From positions 64,130,722-64,194,721 of the forward strand of contig NC_080045.1 in the NCBI RefSeq assembly GCF_012489685.1: a DNA stretch of 64,000 bases, in the 5' to 3' direction. Below are positions 1-11,873 of this stretch, one piece after another. The notes below the pieces were generated by a model. It was not told where the DNA came from. It did not search any database and saw only the letters and a program-made list of their open reading frames with translations. The stretch's first letter is position 1; each line of letters starts with the position of its first letter. The position numbers and the translations under genes were made by a program. The DNA is from Lotus japonicus (Eukaryota; Streptophyta; Magnoliopsida; Fabales; Fabaceae).

Positions 1-3000
1 AATAAACAGAAAGTCAAAAAGCGAAGGTCAGCTCTATTGTCCATTTTAATATAGGGGTCAATTTGATGAGATCCTTTTGCTCCTTCGTTTCTTTTAGTTT
101 CATAATTTGACTCCTCGTTTCTTTGGTTCTACCGGCAGGTCGCGGTTAGGGTCAAGTTCCTATCTTCTGTAGATATTTCTACCAACAAATGTCTTTTTCG
201 ATATGATTCAAGATAAATGTACTCAATTTATTTAGGGAAAAAAGTACTATGTTTACCACCTTAAACTTTGAGTAGTTTGCAAATAGTCACCATGAATTTT
301 TCTTTTATCACAATTAATCATTAAACTCTTACTATTATTTTAATGGACTCCTCTTTTAATTTTGGATTAAGTTACAACTGATTATTAAATATAGATTTTG
401 TACTTCTTCAAGAAAAGGAAAATAAATACATAAAATCACGTGAACTTCATACTTTTTTGCAAATGAACATCTATAAATCCCACAATTCATTATAATTAAG
501 CATTAAACTTTTGCTAATTATGAACAGAATGATCAATTAGTAGATATTTAAGGATTGATTAGGACTAAATAAAATATGGTGCCCATTGGCAAGAAGTATA
601 AAATTGAGGTGGTGAGATGCATTTTCCTCAATTATTAATTAGTGCATGGAGCAAAATTACAAAAATATAGTGGAGTCGATGACTAACTGAGGCAGGTGTT
701 ATCGCACCAAATAACCAATTATACCGGCGGTTTGTACGGTGGAGTTTACGCGTCTGACCTTCATGCATATTGGCAACTGTCCCCAATACACACAACGCAG
801 ACAAAATTGTCTTTCAGTTTAATTTCCTTTTTTTTTTTGTTGGGTTTCATATATAATAAGTGGTACAAGTACAACAGAATAAAATTAATTTGTATTCTGC
901 TTAACATATGTAAATTGAAAAGTACAGTCTAATAATCATTTAGCATTTGAAACCAGACGTTAAATGAAACTGCACCAATCCATTCTAGTGAAATTAGTTT
1001 CATAAGTTGATCTCTTTGACAATTGTTAGCTGAATGTTGTTAAATTAAACCAATTTATTTAATTAGAAATATTTGATAAAATGTATTATATATATATATA
1101 TGACATCACCTAATATATGTTGGTAATGCTCTCAATTACCGACGACTTGCTCGTTAGCAATGCACTTTTTCCAAGAAAAAAAAACATTTTTGACGGCTAT
1201 GGCTGCCAATTTGTGAGGGAAAGTTCAGGTGGAGGGAATACTTAGCAGGTAAAGATTAGTGATTGTCCACAGATGGAAAGTACTGACGGTCATAATTGTC
1301 GGTAATGCCATCGACCATACCCTCAAACAAACTGGTCCAAACAGTTGTTTGTGAAAATTAGAATAATATTTGCTAAAATGAGAATTCAATTCTCACCAAT
1401 AATATTTGCTAAAATGAGAATTAAGCTAATAAATTATCAGAAATAAAAATGATTGGTTCTAAAATCTTATTTTCGCGCCCACTATATATGTTTTCCACAA
1501 ATATATCAATCAATACATTAATTATAAGTTGTAACAAATAAAAAATAAGTCAGATTTCTTATGAGCGTAGCTATTTGGCACGACAACCAATAGCACACCT
1601 GTGCCACGACCAGTGCATTTTTCAATTTTACAATCACCGATTGAAAAAATTAAATCTATGTGTAGTGGGAATCAGTTAATCATACGGTGGAAATCACTTC
1701 GTCGCCTCTCGTGTCACATGTAGTCGTGATCTTTATCTTTTTCCATTTCTTATAGTTCTTGCTGGTTTTATTTTGTAATCTTACAATGTTTCTCCCTTAA
1801 TTAATTGTTTTGGTTTTGCTGATAATTAGCTCACTTGAAAATTTAATGTTATTCTAGTTATATAGAGTCGATAACTATCTAATTGTTTTTTTACGTTAAC
1901 TGCTAAATTTAAATCTAATCATGACATTGAAAAAAAATAAAAATAAAAATAAATCCAGTCATTGTCAAAAACTTAAAGTGTAAGTCAATCTTTTTTCTTG
2001 ATTTATTTATTTATGTACTTTAATTTGAAGCCTTTAGAAAGTAAGGACTCTGTTTCTGGCATATCATGCGTGCGCTTGTACTTTAGAAATGATTAATGAT
2101 GCCCGTGTGTAAACAAGTATATTTGAGTATTTATTTATAATCTAACTTTATAAAGTTACTGAATTAGTTGAAAATAAGTTATAAGAATGCGTAAATTTTT
2201 ATTCATAAGTCAATTTTATAATTTATATAAATAAACTCAAAACAACTTATATGCAGGTATAAACTATTTATATAAATTCACTCTAAGGGTTTATATCACA
2301 AAATAAGCTCAAACAATTTCTTTTTCTTTTTCAAACAGCACCTAAATCAAGAAAAATAATATGTACTCCTATGGTTCATGTTTTGGTTTATGTAACATAG
2401 CCAAATAGTTTATAGATAAGCCGGCAGGCACGACTTGAGACTTGAGAGGGGTCTTTTTTTTCTTTCTGTGAATTTATTTGTTTGCAGACTAATCTTATGA
2501 AACAGCTGGCATTTCGTTCGCTATTTCTTCCCCTAATAGTTTTTTATCTCGTGGCCTTAATTAATTCATAATATTTATGTTGGAATTGAAATGCATTAAT
2601 CTTTTATAACAAGTTTATTAATTAAGTGTTCTTTAAAAAAAGATTATTTACTGTACGCTTAAAATATAAATGAATTTAATTTACACAGACAAGTTTAGAT
2701 AAAATGTATGTACGTACATTTTTTATAATCATAACTTTAAATTTTTGTACAAATTAATTGCTATTTATATATTTCAAAAATATGCTTACCAGTAGATCTT
2801 AATTATGAGTACTCATATATAAACATATAGAACATACATCCTTCTCACATATGTGTTAGGGACAGTTTTTAACTTCTGCAAATATAGTTGGTGATTAACC
2901 ACCACTAACAAATGTATAATTAGATGTCGCACGATTTATGTATGTTTACATATTATTATTGTATAATTATTAAATTTGCAACTTATTTTTGAAATTAATT

Positions 3001-3084
3001 TGCAACTTAAAAAGTTAACAATTTTTTGACAAATTGCTTGTCATCCTATTTTAATACTTTGGACCCTTATATGATATAAATCTG
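1..3084. other. AT-rich intergenic DNA
   Basis: No gene is supported here. Open frames are short and have no recognisable family signature. A TA-dinucleotide run lies near 1085-1100. Segments rich in 'ataagct/aacttat' words near 2150-2330 resemble another stretch at 7720-7945. Confidence 0.7.
2150..2330. repeat. dispersed foldback-like AT-rich repeat
   Basis: The stretch is rich in 'cttat', 'ataagt' and 'ataaactc' words and reads as alternating near-complementary segments. A similar stretch lies in an intron of the ZFPL1-like gene at about 7720-7945. No clean terminal repeat or target duplication was found, so the bounds and class are approximate. Confidence 0.35.
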
Positions 3085-3105
3085 AGCATTGGTTTCAACT
3101 CTCTG

Positions 3106-5055
3106 TTGCATTTGGACCCTGGTTTAACCTGGGAAAAGCTCACCAATGAGCTGCTGGAGCGCTATGGCTCTGCAAGCAAAGGAGATGTGTTTGAGCAACT
3201 CTCAGATCTCCAACAGAAGGGAACAATCGATGAATACGTTCTGGAATTTGAGCGTTTGTTGTCTCAAACTCCAAATCTACCTGATGAGCAATTCTTCGGA
3301 TACTTCATTCATGGTCTCCGAGAGGATATTCGAGCACGCGTCCGGAGTATGCGTACGTTGGTGCCTCTGCCACGTTCTCGATTGATACCTTTGGCAAGAG
3401 CAGTGGAGACGGAGCTCCACGACCCAGGTCACTCGCGCACCGGGTCGAAGGAAGGAGCCTCACTTTCTGGATTCGGGTCGGGTTCTTTTACCAGAGCGGC
3501 CCAACATGCGTCACTTGGGTCTGGTCCACCGGGTCAGAAACCCAATCAGGGATGGGTAATGGTCAAGAGCAAAGACGATAAGGTCGATCGACGTGAGGAC
3601 AACATCAACCCTCGCACACCTCCGCGCGATCGAGGGATACGTCACCTGCCTTACCAAGAGCTTCTGGATCGAAGGCAGAAGGGGTTGTGTTTCAAATGCG
3701 GAGGAAAGTATCATCCTCTTCATCAGTGCCCTGATAAGCAACTTCGTATAATGTTAGTCGATGAATCGGAAGAGGTGAACGACAAGCCTGAGCAAGAAGC
3801 AGACACGACGGGAGCGGTGGTGGATGGTGAGTGCAGCATCATGAGCCTGGAAGCGGAGCCAACCCAGACTCGAACCATGAAGCTACAGGGGGCAATCGGT
3901 GGTGTACAAATGCTCATTTTGGTGGACAGTGGCGCGACGCATAACTTCATATCCCGCCGCGTGGTGGAAGCCATAGGATGGGTTGTTCAGACAACACCGA
4001 TGATGCGAATCCGATTGGGAGATGGGTATAAAGCCATTGCTCGAGGAAAGTGTGAACAAATGGAGGTAGGAATCAGAGATTACAAGACAACAGTGGATGC
4101 CCTGCTGTTAGACTTAGATGACACCGACTTGGTCTTGGGAGTGGCATGGCTCGCTACGCTTGGGGAAATGAAGGTTCATTGGGGGAAAAGGACTATGAAA
4201 TTCCAACACGAGGGAAAGTGGGTCTATCTACAAGGTCAGGACTATGCTCGGGAAGAAGGAAAGGCTCTACAGAGTTTCTTTGGCAGTAACAAGTGGGAAT
4301 TTGGGGGGTGTTACCAGGCTTCTTCTTTGCTTACCCTGGAGCCTGCAGATGACAAGCAGGGAGAATCTCACCTATCCAAAGTCCAGGCACAACAATTAGC
4401 CACCTTACTGTCAAGTTTTGATTATATCTTTGCCACAGTATATGGACGTGACCCTCCTATTATCCTTCGATTCACATCTGGTGAAACAAACGTAAAAGCA
4501 GTGGCACTAGAACTGGTAACTCACGGTGAAGCTCTACGCCAACTCAAGCACCACTTAGCCCGCGCCCAAGGAAGAATGAAATCCCAAGCTGACAAGAAGA
4601 GGGGGGACAAGCAAATTGCGATTAGGGAATGGGTTTATCCCACTTTTCACGTTTCACTACTCAAAAAAGCGGTTGGGGACTATTCTATGGAGCAAGGATT
4701 ACCACAGGGAATGAATGGCAAGTTCGTGGAGTCAGTGGAACCTGCATTGGTACTAGCCACCCAAGATATATTGCAGCTCGACGAAACAGTGAAGCAATTT
4801 CTGATCCAGTGGCCAGGGAAACCTACGGACGAAGCAACTAGGGAAGATGAGCAAACATTTTTGAACCAATTTCCCGCTTTCAACCTTGAGGACAAGGTTG
4901 TGTTTCAAGGGGGTGGTATTGATAGGCCCCTAAATAGAGAATGGGCTGAGACAATTAATCCTGAGACAATTAATCCAAGGCCCAAGGTATGGCACGTGTA
5001 TGTGAGGAGGGGGAAGGAAGGAAGCATCCAGAAGAAGAGTGAGCTGGCAGTGTGA
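3106..5055 (+). pseudogene. gypsy gag-protease ORF with pol core deleted
   Basis: This is an uninterrupted 649-codon frame; the first codon is TTG, so the true start is lost. Residues 1-100 are the retrotransposon gag domain (TWEKLTNELLERYG and on). A CCHC zinc knuckle (CFKCGGKYHPLHQC) lies near residue 195. The aspartic protease follows with active-site motif LVDSGATHNF near residue 272. After about residue 443 the frame jumps to the integrase C-terminal region (VYGRDPP), then jumps again to PTFHVSLLKKAVG near the end of pol. Both apparent deletions keep the frame. Reverse transcriptase, RNase H and the integrase DDE core are absent, so the copy cannot move on its own. Whether a protein is made is unknown. 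Confidence 0.8.
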
Positions 5056-5302
5056 GAAAGGGTGCTAGGAAGAGTTAGTTACGGGAATTAGGGGAATTGG
5101 TGTATAAAGGGGATTCTGTTAGTAGGGGAGAGGTATCTAAGAATATTGTGATTGTAAGAGTGAATAGAGAAATGCCTTCTCTATAGGAGCTTAGCTCTGG
5201 AGTAGTAGTGATACTACTGTAATTGTCCTTTTCCATTAATTCAATCAAACGATTCCCAGTTTTCTTTTCATTTTCTCTTTACTGTTTCTTTGGTTCCCAT
5301 CA
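4914..5302 (+). repeat. probable 3' LTR of the truncated gypsy element
   Basis: It starts with TG just after a purine-rich tract, contains a TATA-like tgtataaagg, and ends near 'ggttcccatca'. The beginning overlaps the last codons of the gag-pol frame. The bounds are inferred, because no second LTR is present to align. Confidence 0.45.
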
Positions 5303-6469
5303 CAGATCAACAAGCATATATCTTTTAGTTAACATTGTACCAACTTGAGATTGTTATGTTTATTAAAAGTTGACATCTTAAGAGGTCGAAGGGTTAATTG
5401 GAAAGGACAATATTCATATAAGATGTATCTAAAAGCATTTGACCTTGAGGGAAAAGCACATTAGAAATTTGCTTGAGACGTCTCGCATGCGCATCATTCC
5501 AATTTTCATCTTATCTTATAGAGACAAATTGTATCTAAAAGCCTCCCTTCATTGAGTAGTCAATATGGTGCTCTGATTTTGATTGCTGTTTTAATTGTGA
5601 TACAGCAACCACCTACACAGTTCATAATTAGAATTTTATGACAGCTTTACTCAAATAATTAAATATCACTATTCATATATTGAAGGGTTCTATGTGGGAT
5701 TTCTTTTTGGTCTAACCCCAGGTACCCAGGAATATGCCCGTCATGGTAGACTAGCTTTCTCGGTTGAAGGTTTTTCTCATACAAAACTCAATATCTTATT
5801 TAAGAGGAATCAAATATGTATTCCTTGATTTTGAGCAATCCATTTCATTTTTCTAAACTACTCATTAATCAAAAGGCTAAAGTTGTTGAACTAAAAAAGA
5901 AGAGGTTAAGGCAGTCAGCACTAGATATCCTTGTTCCAGATGATTGTTACACCTCTATCGTTGATGGCGTGTTTTAATACTAACGGAGCGCATCAAAAAT
6001 GGATTTTCATCTTAATTCATAAAAATGGTGTCATTCAATTCATCTCGGAGTGTGTGTCAACATCTGTTTGCACTTATGTCAATTGATATCTAAACATAGT
6101 CTACATTAATTATGTGCAATACAACCACGTATGAATGCATGGTGGCTAATATTGTGCAAAATATATTTGTTGTGATCCACACAAATTCATCTTTGAGGTT
6201 TAAGAATTCCAGATAATTACAACTTAATCCAATTATGAGAATAATATTTAAATCTGAATCCGCAATTACATTCCAAAACTGAGGGTAGAGAGCAAAGATG
6301 GCTGACAAAGATTTTATGCAACAAGTCACTGACATAGGCATTCAAATAGAAGTTATCAATCAGCTACTGATGTTTTTGCATCTGGTTCGCAAAGATGCCA
6401 AACAGATAAGCACCAGTAACCAGCAATGTCTGAAATGGGAGCCACTGAACATCTCCAGAACAATCCATG
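5303..6469. other. intergenic
   Basis: AT-rich DNA between the gypsy remnant and the 3' end of the ZFPL1-like gene. No coding or mobile feature is supported. The part next to 6470 should hold the 3' UTR of the minus-strand gene. Confidence 0.6.
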
Positions 6470-9400
6470 TCAAATTTGTTCTTCATTAGGAAGCTCTTCC
6501 CCTGGACCCCGTTGCACTAGTCTGTAATACAATATACCCATAGTCGCCATGCACGCCCTGCAAATGAATCATAATACCTTAATCAGTTAAGGACTAGCAA
6601 TCTAGCATTATATATCATATTTTCACTTCTATTGCACTTCCTACTTTGGATTATTACATATTATACAAGAAGAGAAGCAAGAGCTATACATAATTGCAAT
6701 CAGGAGAAGAATCTTTCTGGGGTCCATCCTTGATGATCTTTGATGTCGTGTACGGCCTTCTGAGCCTTCGGTTGCATTTGATGCATCTTTCCTTGGAGGT
6801 GCAGTCACTGGTAGAGTAGGTAAAGCACTAGACCAGAAAGGAAGCAATGCTCTAAGAAACTTGTGGTAGAACGGACCTACAGTTACATGGATAAAAATTT
6901 GACTAGGTAAATTGAAATAGACAAGGTTCCGCATGTAGGGGAAGCCTAGATGAGCACGTCAAAAACTAATCAAACAGTATTAAAATGTTAACAATTCATT
7001 CAGAAAGACTATATCACCTCTTTTTGTATACTTTTTACGATTCCCATCTTCATCATCAGCATAGTATGAGATTTCAGAGTTCTGTCGCTCAACATTGAAT
7101 GCGCCCTTCCTTGTGGCAGGCTAAATTATTTGCAATAAGAACAAATTATAATATGAATTTAAAATACTGAATGCATGAAAGAAGATACAACACAAATTGG
7201 AATAAAACAAGAGAATTCAGGCCTCCTTGCTAAAATGATATATACATACTAACATAGAATAAGTGAACTGAAATATCCTTACACCAACAGGACTTGAGCC
7301 TTTCACGAAATTTCCTGCTGAATTGGCACCTTCTATCTCCACAATATCTGTCACTGAAAGTTTAGGAGGTTCTGACCCAGTTGCAGGTGAGTCTGAGTTT
7401 CCATGATTTTCCCTACCAATCAACGGCTCTGAAGCAAAAGCAGGTGGAGGACTACGAGATTCTGTCACTGACAATGAAACTGGATGATTTCCAAAGATAT
7501 TCTTTTCCATACCAGTCTGCACAAAAACAGATTAAAACTAATGAAAATTTTATTTATATTATGAAGAGAGAGCAGACAAGGAAAATAACTCCAGGTGCAA
7601 ACAAAAGTATCACCCTGAAAGAATGCAAATTTACACTAGCATGGCTAAAAGAAAGGCATTTTAATCAGCAATAATCAACAATTTACCATTGGGTAAACAG
7701 CATAATAAAACATTTATCTCAAAAAACACTTATTAGTTATTACATAAACACTTATTCATAAGCTTACTTGAGAAACTTATTGAAATAAACTCGAAATAAT
7801 TTATATGTGGATATAAGCACTATCCATAAACTAAATTGAGAAGCTTATGAAAATAGGTTGAGCTAGGTATAAACATAAGCTATTTTCATAAGTTTAATCA
7901 AACAATGCTTATGTTATAAGATAAACTCGTCCAAACACACAAATAATCATAGATCAGTGGTACAGTACAGATATTAAGCACTCTCTCCATACAATTAAAT
8001 TAGACATAATGCTTGAATCAGAATGAGTTATCCAGATGGTTTATCACACCCTCAATATCATCTCTTCCAGGGTAACCATGTAGTTGCTGACCAAAAATGA
8101 GATGCGGTATGAAAAGGAAACTAGTCGTATTGAAGTATATGAGTAGTCCAAGCATTTTCCAGTAACATAAATTCTTGATAGATTAGTTAATTAGTCCTGA
8201 CACTGAAGAAATTCTAAACTATACTATCCCATAATCCTCAGCTGAGAAGAAAGACAAAGATCTGAGACAACACAAATTCTCTAATGTTAAACATTCTACG
8301 AACTAAACTGTTAAAACTTAAAAGCCCCAATTCATTTCCAATCTATATTCCAGAGCTGTGCAACAGAACCTTTTCTGGAAGAAAAGAATTTACGATATAA
8401 GACAACAGTTTATATCAAGTCTGATCTGGTTTTTGTATATCATGATATACCAAGTAGAATCTCCTAGTAGACTAAAAAAGAGATACCACCAAATAGCACC
8501 AATCTTGAAAAATCACCTGCATGATAGCTTCCTTCAACTTGGAATGAAGACGAGATCCAGAATCTTTCACGCTTTTGGGAGGCCATATCTGCATGAATTA
8601 TTTCACCAAAAATAGACATTAAAATTTGAAGTTTTTCCATACAAATGCATGTACATCAGAATGTAGCCAATAGAGAGTATCACTTTTCAATTCATAGGTA
8701 GTGTATGACATGCGAATAGAACAGATCGTTTCTTCTCTACACACACACACAGAGAGATGAAGGTTAGACGAAAATAGCACGTTGATTTCTTTTCCCTGTC
8801 TATACTGTTGCAGTAGGAAACTGGAACGCCATGAACCAAGATTTGAATTTTAAATAAAGCTATGCAAATATGCAAAATAAACAGACTAACTTTTAGTTAA
8901 GACTTAAGAATAGTTTCAATACAACTGCAAAAAATCATGACAATATTTGCTAAGACAAACCATTAATTCAATGTTTTTAATGAGACACGAACAATCTCCT
9001 TTGTGAAGTTTCTATCTACTCTGAGTAATAATAAATCATGCTTGAGAAACATAGAACACTGTGAACCTTGCATTGAAGTTTGAACATAGCTAGAAAAAAA
9101 CAACATTCATACTTTTTGTGGAAAACACAAACATAAAGACACTACTTCAACCAAAATTCTTACTAAGAAGAAAGAACCAATTTGAAGGTAAATCTTACCG
9201 ATGTGGAACATGTAGGACACGCATATCCAGCCGGAGCCGTATGTGGAGGAAAACTCTTGATATGTGAGACCAAGCAATTTGTGTGGATAACATCTATGTA
9301 CAAAGTTTCAAATTATAATATGTAATCCGTGAAAGTTCAACAAGATTTATTTCAAAGGTATACGAAAGCAATATCACATACGTAAGCAACCCAGTCTAGT

Positions 9401-10396
9401 AGTTTGAGATCCATCCCCCTCCTCCAAAACAGCTTGGCATTGGCAGCATTTAGGGGGCCAATCATACTCCCCATCTATAACCCATTCTGAATACGTCCGA
9501 ATCTATAAAAAGATGACAAAAACAATGAACCTTAACCCCAGAACTCTACACTTCAGTACATCCATATTTCAACAAACCACAAACATTATTATTAGTTTAA
9601 GAAACCAAATGAGGAAAGATAAACAAAATTATAGAAATGAAAGTTACTAATGTTTAAATATCATATAAGATCAAGACTCATAGGCAATATCCCCCCCCCC
9701 ACCCCATCATCTTATATTCCCAAAATAAAGGCCAAGAGTTACCTCCGCAACATGGTTCCATAAAGTTCAAACCAAAATCAAATTTAAGTCTTCAACCAAG
9801 AAACAACGAAAAAAAATTAACATATTAATTGAAACAAAACTAAAGCATAGCAAAACAACAAGATCAGGATTGCACTAATCAGAAGAGGATAATAATAAAA
9901 CATATGAATTGAGAAATTTACCACGCAGATTTGGTGCTCCGGGAAACAGATACATTCTCCGCAGACAGGAACTTTGTGCACGAAGCAATATAACTTAGTA
10001 GCCTAAAACATGACCACACACACAATTAGTTCAAATTCTAAGCAAGGCAACAGGAAGCAATTACCATGGCTCCCAAATATAATCAAGAAATTAAATTAAC
10101 ACAAAACAAAACTAATTAATCACTTCATGAAAATTCTATTGTATGCTCCAACACGATTGCTTGAATAATTCACACACAGTTCAGATTTCTACCACACATT
10201 AATATAAAAAATTAAATCATGCAGAATGCAAAACTAATGAGTGATCTGATTTACGATCCTAATGAATGCGATCTACATGCCTACCTAGCTGAGAAATCAA
10301 GCATGATTGCGAAAATCGAATTGAGAGTTTGAAATGAAAAATCAAAAGCGGTGAAAGAGAAAAGACGGAAACCTTGCGACATTTGCAGACCACCAT
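6470..10396 (-). CDS. ZFPL1-like: ZFPL1-like Golgi zinc-finger membrane protein
   Basis: Nine exons on the minus strand give 334 residues: 10396-10373, 10002-9922, 9502-9382, 9293-9199, 8588-8517, 7516-7283, 7120-7018, 6876-6690 and 6557-6470. All introns are GT-AG and every junction keeps frame. The protein opens MVVCKCRK, then a B-box-like cysteine/histidine region (CFVHKVPVCGEC...CFPEHQIC). A RING-like region follows (CCQCQAVLEEG...CLHVIHTNCL...CPTC, about residues 55-105). A low-complexity middle and a basic stretch lead to one C-terminal membrane segment (about 299-318) with a short tail. This matches ZFPL1, an integral cis-Golgi protein needed for Golgi structure in animals. In plants the role is inferred. 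Length and layout fit the family. The family call is strong; expression is not visible. Confidence 0.88.
7720..7945. repeat. dispersed AT-rich repeat in ZFPL1-like intron 5
   Basis: Within the intron between exons 5 and 6, 'cataagctta', 'aacttatt' and 'ataagct' words alternate and end near 'gtccaaacac'. The pattern resembles 2150-2330 and fits a common legume foldback repeat. Exact ends were not resolved. Confidence 0.4.
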
Positions 10397-10894
10397 TGCA
10401 TTGAGCGGAACAATCCAATTGAATCTGAAATGGTAGATAGAAAGCTTGGGGAAATTGAATCGAAGAGAATGATGATCAATGAATCATAATCAAGTTTTGG
10501 TTCAGTGTGTGTGATTGTTGATAATGGCCTTAGCTCAGTGTCAAAGAAAACCCCCCTTCCTTCTTCTACGTTTGTCCTTGAGATCCGTTTGAGTTTTTTT
10601 CTTCTTCTTTTTTTTCGTTTTCTTAATTAGTTAATTTCAGAAGAGGGTCGGGTAATCGGGTATGGGAGGAAAATTAATGGAATAAAAGCTCCACGGGCCG
10701 GGTTCTAGAATGATGGGCTATATAGTCTTACTTAGTGGACTGCAAAATTTGTTGACCAAAAATATTTATAAAAGTGTTAATGTTTGTCGTGTTAATGTTC
10801 ATATGTTACTAATTTTTCTAATAAAAAAACATCGCCAGGAGAGTATATCTTTTTTTGATCGGCCAGATTTTTCCTACAGGGTCTTCTCATCCCA

Positions 10895-10960
10895 AACTCA
10901 TGTTTTCTACATCTTACCACTTGAGCTAACTCATGTTTTTTACATCTTACCACTTGAGTT
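10895..10960. repeat. 33-bp tandem duplication
   Basis: Two adjacent copies (10895-10927 and 10928-10960) each begin aactcatgtttt and end near acttgag. They differ at two positions. Confidence 0.8.
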
Positions 10961-11212
10961 ATCGTTTAGAGACGCCTAGAGAGCATATTTAAACAGACTA
11001 AAATGTGGGTATTGCCTCCAAATCCATTGTATGTTGGTATCCACTATCCTTGGATAGTGGGCATTAAAATCATTACCCTTGCATGTATGGGTTTAGGTAT
11101 AGGTATTTTGTTAAATGTAAATGTGGGGTATATAAATACAATTATACCATACTTAAACCCTATCCATTACCATCCATCATTGTTTATTTCAAGTTCAAGT
11201 ACTATGGAGTTT

Positions 11213-11233
11213 ATATGCTTATCAAAAAAAAAA
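11213..11233 (+). mobile_element. 21-bp A-tailed insertion with 13-bp target duplication
   Basis: The insert atatgcttatc plus ten A is flanked by perfect copies of tactatggagttt (11200-11212 and 11234-11246). This looks like target-primed retroposition of little more than a 3' tail. Confidence 0.65.
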
Positions 11234-11805
11234 TACTATGGAGTTTGTTATATGTTCTTCTGAAAAGCAATGTTCTTTATTTAAATTATTTACCATGGTT
11301 AATTATAGTATTAAAATAGTTTATTTCAAAAATTTAGGAAAAAGACTTATTAGAAATAAACAAATTGCATTTCACTAAAATGCATATAATGAATTTGAAG
11401 ATGGCTAAATAGCCAGTTAGGTACCAATTATGTATAGTATGAGCACTAAAAGTATTATTTGAGCAGTGTACTATGATATCATCGTCATCCCTACTACAGA
11501 ATACACCCATCAAGTCTATATGACATGGGTTTTGGTTCAATATTTACAACTCAAGAAAATAATCCCTAAGCACTGGTCATTTTCTTTAGTTGTTGAAACA
11601 AAGCACAGGGGATTCGACTAAAAATATAAGTATATAACAAATCACCCCAAGAACCACGATTCACTGCATAGATAAAATTTCCATTTGGCCTTGATATAAG
11701 AAGATAGCTGCTTGACCTTTCTATACTATGCGTCAACTTGAACCAAACCCACCCACCAACACCGATGCGGAGCAGAATAGATGTCCTCATGTTTTGTGTG
11801 AGGAT

Positions 11806-11856
11806 ATTCTCTCATGTGGAAACTTCACATGATACTGTCATGTGACATGAGAGAAT
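11806..11856 (-). other. stem-loop just after the CLPR1 stop codon
   Basis: Arms attctctcatgt (11806-11817) and acatgagagaat (11845-11856) are perfect complements. An inner 7-bp stem (11826-11832 with 11838-11844) closes a 5-base loop, and an 8-base bulge lies on one side only. It starts 17 bases after the CLPR1 stop, so it lies in the presumed 3' UTR. Confidence 0.6.
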
Positions 11857-11873
11857 CATACTCCTGTGTGAGA

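Larger units (their letters stand above)
3085..5302 (+). mobile_element. 5'-truncated, internally deleted Ty3/gypsy retrotransposon
   Basis: Homology starts abruptly inside gag at about 3085, with no 5' LTR or primer site upstream. Gag, zinc knuckle and protease follow. Reverse transcriptase, RNase H and the integrase core are missing, and the tail of pol leads into a likely 3' LTR. A purine tract (caagggggtgg) at about 4906-4916 precedes a presumed LTR start (TG at 4914). A TATA-like 'tgtataaagg' lies at about 5101, and the LTR probably ends at CA near 5302. The target duplication cannot be judged because the left end is lost. Confidence 0.75.
10397..11805. other. intergenic between the ZFPL1-like gene and CLPR1
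   Basis: It holds the upstream region of the ZFPL1-like gene, a 33-bp tandem duplication (10895-10960), a 9-bp-stem inverted repeat with TT loop at about 11040-11059, and a short A-tailed insertion (11213-11233). The rest is AT-rich with no supported gene. Confidence 0.6.

Noticed and set aside
696..932. 78-codon open frame on the plus strand
   Set aside because: No family features, AT-rich run-on after a short frame, and no promoter or splice context; best seen as chance.
9690..9702. Poly-C runs (also at 14766-14778)
   Set aside because: Simple homopolymers in introns, with no repeat or regulatory context.
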